From: Nemophila menziesii
Lineage: Eukaryota; Streptophyta; Magnoliopsida; Boraginales; Hydrophyllaceae
Direction: 5' to 3'
Assembly (NCBI GenBank): GCA_029959085.1
Contig: JARWIR010000031.1
Coordinates: 806,001 to 870,000, forward strand
DNA: 64,000 bases
Positions within the stretch are counted from its first letter, which is position 1; every line of letters begins with the position of its first letter. Below the pieces are notes generated by a model. The model worked only from the letters and a program-made list of their open reading frames with translations. It had not been told where the DNA came from and did not search any database. Below, in pieces: positions 47,521-57,842 of this stretch. Position numbers and translations under genes: made by a program.

Positions 47521-49129
47521 GATTATCATTAATGTTAAAACAAATCCACCATTAATAATTTTATATAATAACTTATTAATTTAATTTAACTTTAAATAAT
47601 TTTTTGGATATAGCAATTTTTAGATATTGCTGGTTGGAGGAAAAGGTCAGATTGGAAATTTATTGCTGGGAATTTGGATGATACGATGCGAGTGATGTAC
47701 AAAGATTACAAACATAATGTGAAAAAGTATTATTACTTGAAGGGTAAAAAACCATGTGATTTATCCGATGAGATATGGGAGTTATGTTGTAAGTTGTGGG
47801 GTTCTAAGGAAACAAAGGTATATATATAATTTTTTTATTTTATCATTTAAATTATATATCATGTTATTAATATTTGTATTTTAAACTTTTTCAGCACCAT
47901 GCAAGAATGAATAGCTTAAATCAAAAGAAACAAAAGAATAAAACTGGAGGGGGGATTTCGAAAATATTCCCAAACTCGGGATATTCTTTATGAGGTACTT
48001 TGTTTTTATGTATAGGTGTTCAATGTATTTAGAATATTTTATTAATTATTTTGAATGAAACAGTGTATTGAGTAGTTGGTCCCGGAGGAGAGGGTGGTAG
48101 CGAGGGATGAGGCAACTCAAGAAGAAATCCCGATTCCACAGATGGGTGCGTTTTTCGAGGTGGTGGGCATAAGCAAGAAGACAAAGCAGTGGAGGTCGGA
48201 TGGCTATAAGAATGCTGGTGTAAGTTTATTTTAAAATATAATTTATATCATAATTTTATTCATAAATCGATTTCAATTTATTTTTTTTCATGACAAAAAT
48301 TAAATAGAAATTGTTAAGGGATGCTACGAAAGTGAAAGTGACTCATGAAAGTGAAAGTGAAAGTCAATCTGAGTCAACTGAAGCTCGTGAGTTGTCGCAA
48401 AAGGAGAAAATCGAGTCGGTGAGGGAAATTTCTAAAAAGGCTGTTGGGTCGCCGAAGAGGAGTTGGACACCGGGTATGGGCCGACCGAAAAAAAGCAGAG
48501 TGTCTCGAGTCCATCGACTACCCCGGCACGAGACGAGCAAAACACACATTTGATGGCAGCAATAAATGAGCTTCGAGTAGCCCAAGCACTTGCTCCTTAT
48601 AGACCCCCTAGTACTAGTACCTCTTCTAGTAGTGCTCCTCCAGTTTATTCTCAGTCAGCTGTGATTCATGTGATGGCTTATATTAATGAGATTAAGGTAC
48701 AGAAATTCTAACCCAGCCTATGCCTACTCCTCTGGGTGGTGATGCATCCGAGAGTCGATATGATGAAGAGCGTGATAAGGAGAGTGATGGAAATGAAGAT
48801 GATGATGAGTCCAACGGAGAACAAGAGACGCGTTTATATGGTCTTTAGGCTGGGTTAAGTTGGTGTTTATTTTGGTTTGTATTTAAGATGTAATAATATT
48901 TTAACTTTTGGTTTGTTTGACTATTGATTTGACTTTTGGTTTGACTTTTAATTTAAGTTTATGGATGATTTTGATGCATTAGTATTTTAATTAATTATTT
49001 GGTTTATAGTTGGTATTTTTAACTATTAAAAAGGAAAAAATTATGATTTTGGAATTATATTTAATTGCAATTTTGCAATTAAATATAATTTAGAATCATA
49101 ACTTTTTTTATTTTTTTTAAATAAATGTC

Positions 49130-49531
49130 ATTAGCGACTACAAGTAGTTTAGAAAAACAATTCAATATAGTCGCTATATATTAACTTCTAGCGACTACAT
49201 ATGTAGTTGATAATAACTAATCAAATAGCGACTACATACGTAGTCTTTAATACTTAAGTCATTCACGACTACGTTGTAGTCGATAATAACTAATCAAACA
49301 GTGACTACTTATTTAGCCGGCAATAATTAAGTCATTTACGACTACACTGTAGTCGTAAATGACTACAGATCTTTTCGAGACTACATACTGACTTTTGTCG
49401 CTAGAGATGACCTCTCACGACGAGTTTTTCGCGACTAAGTAATAACGACTACATGTAGTCAGTAAAGTCCAAATTTGTTTTCCGCGACTACTTTTTCCTT
49501 CTTTCGCGACTACAAATGTAGTTGTGTAGTG
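49130..49531 (+). other. Right subterminal motifs and terminus of CACTA-2
   Basis: About 15 CGACTA/TAGTCG motifs in 400 bp, several as inverted pairs (CGACTACGTTGTAGTCG near 49266, CGACTACACTGTAGTCG near 49339). It ends in GTTGTGTAGTG, the inverted counterpart of the left CACTAC end. Confidence 0.88.
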
Positions 49532-50711
49532 GTATGTTACATATTAACCCGAAATGCATTATGTGGAACCAACTCGCGAAATCTCAACATATAAAGACGT
49601 ATTTTTGTAAATGAACTTGAAATGTAATACTTGTAATATTTTTGTGAATCAACTTCAAATGAAATTATATTTTGTTGAACTTGTAATAATTTTGTGAATG
49701 TACTTCCAATGACATTTATTTTGTTGACCTTAGTATTTTTTATACTTCATATAAGTGTTATTAAAAAAATCTAGGTTAAAGTAACATTGGGTAAACTCGG
49801 AGTTAACTCGTGTGAGGGTAACCCGAGGGGATGTTAAAAATTATACCTACCATTAATTTTGACAAAAATAGACCTGACTATATTACCCTGCCCTTACCCT
49901 AGATCCCAACCCGGGGTAAACCGTCTCGTGCACACCCCTAATATATTTTAGTTAAGAGTGATTAGAAATTACGGCGTCATAATTACAAATTCATAAATAA
50001 AAAAAATTGTAATTCTTTTTTCGGTAGATTTTCCTTTTCAAAAAAATTTAAGTTAAGTTAATTTTGTTATAAAATTATTAGAATTAAAAATGATCAAATG
50101 TTATTTTTTTTGGTTTTAGTAAAATATATATTATTTATCTTTATTTATTTTCAAAATTTTAAATTTCTAAATTTATGGTGGACGAATATGCGTACGTTGT
50201 TGATGGAGTGGTGGTTGTGTACCCAAATGGTTAACATTCTCCTAACTCTATTTTTGTATTATGTTAATGGTCAAGTGATTAATGTGTTGTCTTAGTAGAG
50301 GTTCGGTACAATAGGTTTGGTGTTGTGGGTGCTTTTTTATTGTTATTATCTTTTCTTGTTGATAATTTAAACTACTAAAACTATCTTCCCTAACTTATCT
50401 GATTCCAAATTTTAAAAAATGGAGAATCGTATAAGAAGACCCTTGCAAACTCGCAGCCCTCCACCTAGCACACTTTATTAAGGTATTAGCTCACATGTCC
50501 AGGCATCTCGGGATGTGATGAAAGGATGCATGACCGTTTTGTTCTTAACTACTTAAAGTAGCGATATCCCAAATAATTTCATTTTTATTATATAATGGAA
50601 TAATTTTCATACTTACTCTTCCAAATAATATACTTACAATAATAATCCTTCTCTTTTGTTTATTAAGAAAACAGACCTTGTTGTCGACATGGATGGTTCA
50701 CCCTTAATGCA
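49532..50711. repeat. Macro-repeat A, copy A5 (right part)
   Basis: Resumes after CACTA-2 with GTATGTTACATATTAACCC and runs parallel to 21011-22190 of A4 and to 59380-60360 of A6, up to the CGACATGGATGG landmark. It is then cut by TE3 after ATGCA. Short frames here are not conserved. Confidence 0.8.
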
Positions 50712-52225
50712 TGATGTCTCCTCATTTGTGATAGATTTATATTAGGATAAGACATCATTTTTAGTGATTTAGGAAGTCATTTAGTCGAATTTCTTGAGAA
50801 ATAGTGCACTTTCCTATTTTGAGTCTTGATTTAGTGAAATAATATTTTTAGAGCATATTGGGTTTAATTGTTTATTTAGTGTGTAGCTTTAAAGATAATT
50901 ATGGAGCTTAATTAGAGTCCAAGTCAAAGACAACAACTTATGGAAAGAGATTAGCATGGTAATTGGAGATAAGGAAATAAAAGCTAAAAAGATGGAAAAG
51001 GAAAAGCTGCCTAAATCTGGGATTCTGCATACACACCTAAAGAAGTGGCGATTTACCTAAGAAATAGGCAGATTTTAGTAATTTCCTTTCATAGGGACAA
51101 AGATAATTCTGTTACGATTCTTTTGGTATCTTATGGAGCTCAAACCGACCAATAACGAAAAAGATATGCTCAAAACGGTCCAGCAGTGTTTATCTTTATT
51201 TCCATACGAATTAGAGTTGGGCTTGGAGTCCACCACTTACTTCTCCTTCAAGAAAACGAATTAGGGCTTCCAAGACACCTATAAATACACCCTCATACCA
51301 TTGTAAACATGTCCTTGCTCAGTTGCAAAGTATAGGCTTAGTCTTTACTTATATTCTCTTAGCTTTAAATAATAGCTTAGTCTTTATATTTATTATTCAT
51401 CCTTAGAATCAAGCTATTCATTCAATAAGCAAGTTGACCTATAGAGGAAACAAGAAGAAGAAGTTGGAGAGTGACAAACTCCTCTTTTACATCTCACCTT
51501 CTCTATATTTAGGGTAATTAGCTATAGATCTATGCTAAACCATACTTCTAAGCTTTTATTCTGTAAGTTTTACTTTTAATTGTTGGGTTGTTATTTTGTC
51601 TACATTCATAAATACTATTTGTTATTTTAATTGATTAAGCTTGGCGTATATTGTTATTATGTGTTTTGACTTATTTCCCTAGATCTGATCAATCTTAGGA
51701 TTAATCTTAGTTATTGACAACACCACATAATCGTCTAGTTTTGATTCTTTGCCTAACTAGATTTCCATTAAGGTTTGATTTAATCACCAATAATTACTTA
51801 GGAATCCCTAGTAGTTGAGAGGTTGCTCCTAAGCCTAGAAAAGGCTAGGTAGAATTTAGAATCCTTGTTAATATATAATGCTTAATGTGACAGGTTAGAA
51901 TAACAATTTAGTAATAGACTCATATTGATAACCTTAATTCATCTTGACTTACATTCATATTTATTTAGTTGTTTTCATTATTTATTTATTCGCGTTAGAT
52001 ATTATTTTATCTTTTTATATTTTATTCTAAAACATCTAAATTCATCTACGCTTGTTAAATATAAATAGATCTAACGGATTAAATCCCTGCGAACGAACTT
52101 GACTTATCATTAAAACTTGTAAACGATCTGTGATACTTGCAGTGAGTTCCGTGGTTCTCAAGGGTGTGTGATCTTTATTATTATCTTTATTTATCTATTA
52201 TTTTATCACACCTTTGCCCCCACCA
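50712..52225 (+). repeat. 5' LTR of TE3
   Basis: TGATGTCTCC to CCCCCACCA, 1514 bp. TATAAATA lies at 51280-51287. It is homologous to the TE1 and TE2 LTRs in inverse orientation. Confidence 0.9.
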
Positions 52226-52231
52226 AGTTTT

Positions 52232-52249
52232 TGGCGCCGCTGCCGGGGA
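52232..52249 (+). other. Primer-binding site of TE3 (tRNA-Asp type)
   Basis: TGGCGCCGCTGCCGGGGA is complementary to the plant tRNA-Asp 3' end with a single difference, the best preserved of the three sites. It starts six bases after the LTR. Confidence 0.88.
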
Positions 52250-52353
52250 TTTATCTTTAAGTTAAATCTATTTTGTGTTTATTTAGTGTAGAAGTTTTTA
52301 TTTGTTTTCAGTTTTACGCTTTCTTTTTGTTTTAGTCTTTCTCAGGATTTTAG

Positions 52354-54126
52354 ATGGACAATCAACGGTTAGAGCTAGGTCTTCCTAGTAAATTTCGAGT
52401 TCAACGCATTGGGATTCGCATCCCAACTATCCAAGTCGTTAGATTTAAGCCTGATCCTGATTTAATTAATCAATTCGCGAGCTATGGGAAATTTAACGGT
52501 GATACAAATCAAGATCCGGTCAGATCTGTTAAAAAATTCATGCAATTCTGTGATGCCTACATTAATGAAGGTGTTACACAAGAACAGATGTATTATTTAA
52601 TGTTTCAATTTTTCTTGACCGAGAAAGCAAGCGAATGGTTCGATGATCAACCTCCCGAGCTAATAACCGATTGGGACAAGCTTCAAGAAAGATTCCTTGA
52701 TAAATTTTATCCTGCAAGTATGCGAGTGAAGGAACTATTGGAGCCTATGAATTTCTTACAAGAAGCCGGAGAGAGTGTTGGCGAAGCATGGACGAGATTT
52801 CAAAAGATGTTGGCAAGATGTCCACTACATGGATACACGCCACAATTACAATTATCCATGTTCTATAATGGACTTGATAGAAAATCAAGGCTGAGAGCAG
52901 ATGGTATGGGTCGTGGTAGTTTTGTCTCTATGGATCCAAAAGAAGCAAAAAGTGGTATGGAAACAATCATTGAGAACAACATGAGTTGGCCACAAAAACA
53001 AACTCCTACCACTAACGAAGAAGAAGAAGCAAGGATTTCAAGCTTGCAAGAACAAATACAACAACTCGCTATAACCGTTAAGGAAAGCATCCAAAAGCCA
53101 CCTCAACAGTTATACCTACAAGAACAAGCCTATGAAAATCAAGCTAATCAACCACCGAGCTGCCATGTGCATAATGTCAGTCAAGCTCAATCACGTCCTC
53201 AAGAAGAAATCACTAAGTTAAAAGAGACTATTAGGCAATTCATCAACTTCACGAAGGATAATATGAGCAGACTTGAATCAAAGATCGATGCATCAATAGT
53301 GCAAAGCCTGCAACAACAGAATCAAGATCTTAAACAACATAATCAACTTTTAGAGAAGAATGTAATACGGCTCACTACAGTCATAGAACAAATGCAAAGT
53401 CAACTTTTGCAATTGACCCAAGATACAACATCTAACATGAAGATGATCCAATACGTAGACGATAAGGTTAAGTCTATTAGTCTTCAAGCTCAAAAGATAA
53501 AAGAACACGGTGAGATAATCACCGAAGTGCTACCATCTCCCTCAAAAGGGGATGTTCTACCAAACAAGTCAAACGTAAAACGGATGAACTTAGATGAGAT
53601 AATTGTTGAAGATTGGGGTGAAGAAGTTGAACATGATGAGATTAAGAAGCCTAGAGTGGTTGATGAACCAAGAATTGAAGAGAGAAGTAGAGCAAGACAA
53701 ACACCCATACATTGCCACTATCCCGCGGAGCAACATCATAAGTGTATAAAGGCGTTAAAACAAGTGAAAATTAACGTCCCTTTACTCGAAGCTATGGAAG
53801 GAAGGAGAAATTATGATCGATTCTTTATGGAGGCACTCTCCAATAAGAAAATATTCACAAGAGCCAAGTCTGTAGCAATCAATGAAGGTGTATCAGCACG
53901 AGTTCAAAAAAGATTACCACCTAAGCATAAAGATTCTGGAGAGTTAAACCTCCCAATCAGAATAGGTGGGATATATTATGGAAAAGCCATGTGTGATTTA
54001 GGGGCAAGTGTGAATATCATGCCCAAAGATATATTCAAGAAGATTGGAGTTAGTGATGCGAAACCGACATCCGTAACTTTACAACTTGCGGATCAATCTA
54101 CAGTATGTACTCGTCCAAATAGGTAA
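52354..54126 (+). CDS. TE3 gag-protease, 590 residues, open but truncated
   Basis: ATG at 52354 is the first after the leader, in context TTTTAGATGG. Residues about 35-200 form a Retrotrans_gag domain (VVRFKPDPDLINQFASYGKF, EKASEWFDDQPP, LARCPLHGYTPQLQLSMFY). Residues about 220-400 are Gln/Glu-rich and helical, with coiled-coil character. Residues 475-525 carry the INVPLLEAMEGRRNYDRFF segment seen ahead of gypsy proteases. The protease begins GELNLPIRIGG and has active-site Asp548 in DLGASVNIMP. The frame ends at 54126 after a shift; the next protease segment (NLVIPTDFIILDYKADK) follows in another frame to 54184. No CCHC knuckle is present, unlike TE1 and TE2. The gag part would assemble the particle. 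The protease lacks its second half and should be inactive. Confidence 0.88.
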   Translation: MDNQRLELGLPSKFRVQRIGIRIPTIQVVRFKPDPDLINQFASYGKFNGDTNQDPVRSVKKFMQFCDAYINEGVTQEQMYYLMFQFFLTEKASEWFDDQPPELITDWDKLQERFLDKFYPASMRVKELLEPMNFLQEAGESVGEAWTRFQKMLARCPLHGYTPQLQLSMFYNGLDRKSRLRADGMGRGSFVSMDPKEAKSGMETIIENNMSWPQKQTPTTNEEEEARISSLQEQIQQLAITVKESIQKPPQQLYLQEQAYENQANQPPSCHVHNVSQAQSRPQEEITKLKETIRQFINFTKDNMSRLESKIDASIVQSLQQQNQDLKQHNQLLEKNVIRLTTVIEQMQSQLLQLTQDTTSNMKMIQYVDDKVKSISLQAQKIKEHGEIITEVLPSPSKGDVLPNKSNVKRMNLDEIIVEDWGEEVEHDEIKKPRVVDEPRIEERSRARQTPIHCHYPAEQHHKCIKALKQVKINVPLLEAMEGRRNYDRFFMEALSNKKIFTRAKSVAINEGVSARVQKRLPPKHKDSGELNLPIRIGGIYYGKAMCDLGASVNIMPKDIFKKIGVSDAKPTSVTLQLADQSTVCTRPNR

Positions 54127-54184
54127 CCTTGTTATTCCAACAGACTTTATCATTCTTGACTATAAAGCAGATAAGAACGTCCCA

Positions 54185-55062
54185 TAGAATGATGTTTCCA
54201 ACAACGCTCTTGAAGAAAGTTGGTTCATCCGAGAATCATAGTAAAAGCTGTACTTATTAAAGCGCGGACAGAGATTTCGTGCGGTACACCGCATGTTAGG
54301 GTTTTCTGCAGCAAATTGACTATATTTATTATATTCGTTGGGGGTTTTATTGATACCTGTTAGACACATTCTTTATGACCCTTGTGAGCATTTTTCATAT
54401 ATAAAATGGAGTTCATTCAAGACATAACTTACACCATTCATCTACCAACATCAACGGGCTAATTGTTATCATTCAAGAAGGTGTCAAGAGCTATTAATAG
54501 TCAAAATCATTCTTAGTGTGCTATAAAGTCATATCCACTCTTTAGGAGTTCATCACTATTGTTAAACCTTTCAAAGACTTGTTTCTTCCTCTTAGTTTAG
54601 TCTTTGTAATAGATAGATTAAGAGAATGTGTGAATATAGATATTATACTTAGTGTCCTCGTGTTGTGATTACACAAGAGTTTGCTTCGGGTTTTCGAAGT
54701 GGTTGTAAAAGGGTATTGTGTTCTCACCTCGGTTAAGAGAGACACAAAGCTTATTAAAGAAGCTTGGAACTCCTAAGGTGGCTACCTTAGGTAGTGGAGT
54801 AGGGAAACCGAACCACTATACATGCTTGTGTATTCTCCTTCCCTAAACTATTTTATTCTGCACTCTATATGTTTGATTATATGCTTGTATGAATATCATA
54901 GTGCTTATTATCTATTGTTCATTAGTCAAACTTATTTTCATCTAGTTTAGTAAAAGAATAGGATTTAAATTAGCTTTTAATTTTATTTACTTGAAATAAA
55001 ATTAGCCGATTAATTTTCGTGGTCCTATTCAACCCCCCTTCTAGGACTTATATAGACTTTTA
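54185..55062 (+). repeat. 5' LTR of the copia relic (5'-truncated)
   Basis: Matches 58021-58918 of the right LTR from TAGAATGATGTTTCC to GACTTTTA (right LTR: GACTTTCA). The TGCGGTACACCGCA palindrome is at 54280-54293. Confidence 0.88.
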
Positions 55063-55064
55063 AT

Positions 55065-55077
55065 TGGTATCAGTGCC
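55065..55077 (+). other. Primer-binding site (initiator tRNA-Met type)
   Basis: TGGTATCAGTGCC, one base from the usual TGGTATCAGAGCC of plant copia elements, two bases after the LTR. Confidence 0.85.
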
Positions 55078-55166
55078 TAACTCTACGTAAATAGCTTAAT
55101 CGTTAGTAGAGTAAACGACATGAAAATTAATCCTTTGGAAGAGTCTATTTCATATGGAGACATAGA

Positions 55167-56135
55167 ATGGAGGAGTTTATAAAGGTTGAAGATCAAGACC
55201 TTTGGAGAATCGTCATGGAAGGTCCATTTGTGCACTACAAGGAAATGATAAATGAAATTGGAGTTAGTGTACTAACCAAAGAAGAAAAAGATTATATCGA
55301 ACTCACTAATGATGATATGGCCAAACTCACCCAAGATGCTAAAGTTATGAATATCTTAATATGTGGTTTGTCGGATGAGATATTTGGAAGAGTTATTGAA
55401 TGTTCATCGACCCATGAAATTTGGGATCGTTCGGAACACTTATATGGCATCATTGATATCGACAAAAATGAGAACAACAATGATGATAAAAGTCATGATG
55501 ACTCAATATCAAAATATGAGGTAGTGCCTAATCCTAACTCTTTGTCATTTTCTTACAATTATTATGATGAGCATGATGATATCTTCACTGCATCCCTTTT
55601 CGAAACTCTTGAACATCATATCAATTCAAATAATCTCTTATTAGAAGAATTAAATTTGAATAAAAGAAATACTTGAATTGTTGTCCTACTTTAAATGATT
55701 TGTTGGGAAACAATGAAAATTCTTGTCTTAAAATTATTTCCTCTCTTGAAAAAGATGAAAAACTCTTGGAAGAAAATACGTTGTTATTTATGAATATGGA
55801 TGATTTTTATTTTAAATATTTTAATCTCTTTAATCATCCTTATTTAAATTTACCACTTTTTGATCGAAATTATCTTTAAGAAAAAGTGACTTGTTGTAAC
55901 ACCTTAACTCAACAAAATAATTTGGATTGACCTTGTTTAAAATCTTTCCACTTCTTTCAAAATCGCAAAAAGGTTTCTTGCACTTATTGCGAAAGAATAG
56001 GTCATTTTGCATCAAAATATTTTTATCGCAAGCAACTTGAATACGGATCATTGATACCGCTATGGCAAAAGCCTAAGTGGATCGTAAAAACCACTAACCA
56101 TTCCCTTGGATCCACACAACTATGGATACCCTAGA
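55167..56135 (+). pseudogene. copia gag relic
   Basis: The first 169 codons are open: DLWRIVMEGPFVHYKEM, EEKDYIELTNDDMAKLTQDA, KVMNILICGLSDEIFGRVIE and CSSTHEIWD match the gag of Sirevirus-type copia elements (UBN2/DUF4219 region). After a stop at 55674 the reading continues in broken frames (SCLKIISSLEKDEKLLEENT) to a zinc knuckle CTYCERIGHFASKYF near 55978, whose last Cys is replaced by Tyr. It ends PKWIVKTTNHSLGSTQLWIP, the gag-protease boundary type seen in this lineage. The ATG at 55167 is chosen because it precedes the conserved block; an earlier in-frame start was not seen. Confidence 0.82.
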
Positions 56136-57430
56136 CATTCTTTTCGATTATAGGTGATGAGCATCAAGGAAACAAATTGATATACAACAAGATGCTCAAT
56201 TCACATGAAAGGAGAATTCGGTGAATTTAATTCTCTAATTTTCTTATTAATTGACACTTTATTTTTTGTAAATGTGTTTTGGATTTAGTATGTATTGAGT
56301 GAGTTATGCTACTTATTGTCCGTCACTAATCTCATCTTCATCTTATAGGTGACTTTGCAGTTTGGTCTTTCTTAGTTGTATAATTGCTTTTTGGTCCTTT
56401 TATCTTGAACATTTGCATTTTAAATATCTTCCTTTGAAATTACATACTATCTTGCATTATGAATTCATATCTTTTTCAAAATTTCATCTTATCCATCAAT
56501 TAGAAAAGATTGTATCTTTCAATTGTGCATATTTTGAAAATTTATATTTTTAGTCCCATACTATGTGAAAATGCTTTTTAGTCCCTATACATTGCAAAAA
56601 TAATTTTTGGTCCCTAAAATTTTTATTTGACCAAATAGTCCCTTCTCTTTATTGGTAATTATTTTCTACCCTCTTCTTGTTAGAACTTAACTTTTTAAAT
56701 CATAATTTTTTGAAATTTGACACTTAGGTTTTTAAAAATTTAAGATTTCACACGTAAGTCCCTCAACTATAAAAAATTGCACATTTTATCCCGATAAGTT
56801 TATATAACATTCAAAAGTGCCCATTGATTCTTTGTGTTGTTGACAAAATGGGAGAAAGATAAAAGATACTAGTTTACACTTTCAAACCTTAAAGTATCTT
56901 TGAACACAAATTTGTATATATATGTCAGTGTGTAAGGGGAAGTTTTTAAAGAATTGATTTACAAAATATATTTCCGAAAATATTTTAAAATTCTCATAGT
57001 ATTTCAAAAATATTTTTATGCATATAATAATGAAGAGTTACAATATTAATTGGTCGTTAACTCATTTGAATGAAATTTTTTAGCCTTACTATCTATTTCT
57101 TGTGATTGTTATAAGATTGCTCTAATCTCTTATGTTTTTTGAGCTTAAAGTGTATCCTTTTATCACCACATATATTAGCTTTTAAAAGAAAGCTCAAAAG
57201 ATGCAAAATCCTTTCGGCTTTGGATTTGGTAAAATGTCTTTATCCTTTATCTCTTTTTCCATATTGTTCATGCTTTACATGTTTGATATTTCTGCGATTC
57301 AATTGGTTAAAAAGGTTTAAATGTTCTAAACTTAGGATTTCAAAATTGTTTTCTAAAATTTATTAACTTGAGTTATGGCTCATCTTGTTTTAGTTATATG
57401 TAGTTGGTTATTATCATCCCGTCTTTTTGA
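56136..57430 (+). other. Non-coding remainder of the copia relic
   Basis: No protease, integrase or reverse transcriptase motif appears on either strand. Repeated GGTCCCTAAA- and TAGTCCC-like phrases occur at 56550-56760. The short frames here are low in complexity. Confidence 0.55.
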
Positions 57431-57437
57431 TGAAGAC

Positions 57438-57689
57438 AAAGAGGGAGAAATATGTGCACTAAAACTTTCCAATTGCACTTTACAAACCTCACAAATGGAT
57501 ATCATTTTAATAAAAATACACTTTTACTTAATGGTTATTGTGAGGGGGAGTTAGACTCCATATGTGCTTTATCTTTTCACATCTTATATGCACGTTTATA
57601 AGGGATCATAACTCCTTTAGTTTTATCACTTTCATATCATTCTTAAGGTGTTATAGTGAAGGATTTGTCATCATCAAAAAGGGGGAGAT
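57438..57689 (+). other. Multiple polypurine tracts before the 3' LTR
   Basis: Three purine runs: AAAGAGGGAGAAA (57437-57449), GAGGGGGAG (57542-57550), and AAAAAGGGGGAGA (57676-57688), the last ending next to the LTR start TGTTGG. Repeated tracts in this place are a published hallmark of Sireviruses. Confidence 0.75.
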
Positions 57690-57761
57690 TGTTGGCATAT
57701 TGCCTACTTCCATAGGTTGTTTTAATGTGACAAATCCTCTTGTGATTTGTGTGCTTATTAC

Positions 57762-57842
<81 letters not shown>

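Larger units (their letters stand above)
45975..48848 (+). pseudogene. Second CACTA gene relic (Transposase_24/TNP1-like, spliced)
   Basis: A candidate first exon opens MDSTSKELLFHPT at 45975 with a GT donor at 46015. After a long AT-rich intron, exon-like blocks follow. 47624-47817 gives GWRKRSDWKFIAGNLDD to KLWGSKETK, with GTATAT donor. 47895-47994, after TTTTTCAG, gives HHARMNSLNQKKQKNKTGGG and resembles the conserved block of plant Transposase_24 proteins. 48064-48219 gives VVARDEATQEEIPIPQ to WRSDGYKNAG, with GTAAGT donor. The last block from 48308 is Ser/Glu-rich, followed by a Ser/Pro-rich and an acidic tail ending at 48848. Stops at 47991 and 48073 and frame changes near 48463 and 48715 break it. 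The joining phase between the first two exons is unresolved. In related elements this second protein binds the subterminal motifs. Confidence 0.65.
41356..49531 (+). mobile_element. CACTA (En/Spm) transposon CACTA-2, both termini present
   Basis: 8176 bp bounded by CACTACTACACG at the left and GTTGTGTAGTG at the right. It is flanked by the 3-bp target duplication GTA (41353-41355 and 49532-49534), the size typical of this superfamily. Order inside: left subterminal motifs, tnp2 relic, a LINE fragment with its own target duplication, an internal CGACTA cluster, a second gene relic with introns, and right subterminal motifs. The A4 copy at 21001-21025 shows the sequence without the insertion. 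The genes are broken, but the ends look intact, so it might once have been moved by an active relative. Confidence 0.93.
50712..54184 (+). mobile_element. Athila-like Ty3/gypsy element TE3, 3'-truncated
   Basis: 5' LTR, primer-binding site, leader and an open gag-protease frame on the plus strand, cut off within the protease at 54184 where copia LTR sequence begins. It entered repeat A5 after ATGCA (50707-50711). The matching right flank is lost with the 3' half. Confidence 0.92.

Noticed and set aside
49920..49945. GTGCACACCCCTA, resembling the end of plant hAT elements (also near 59607; similar GGGTGCACAC near 10868 and 34450)
   Set aside because: No matching inverted end or 8-bp target duplication could be found at a sensible distance.
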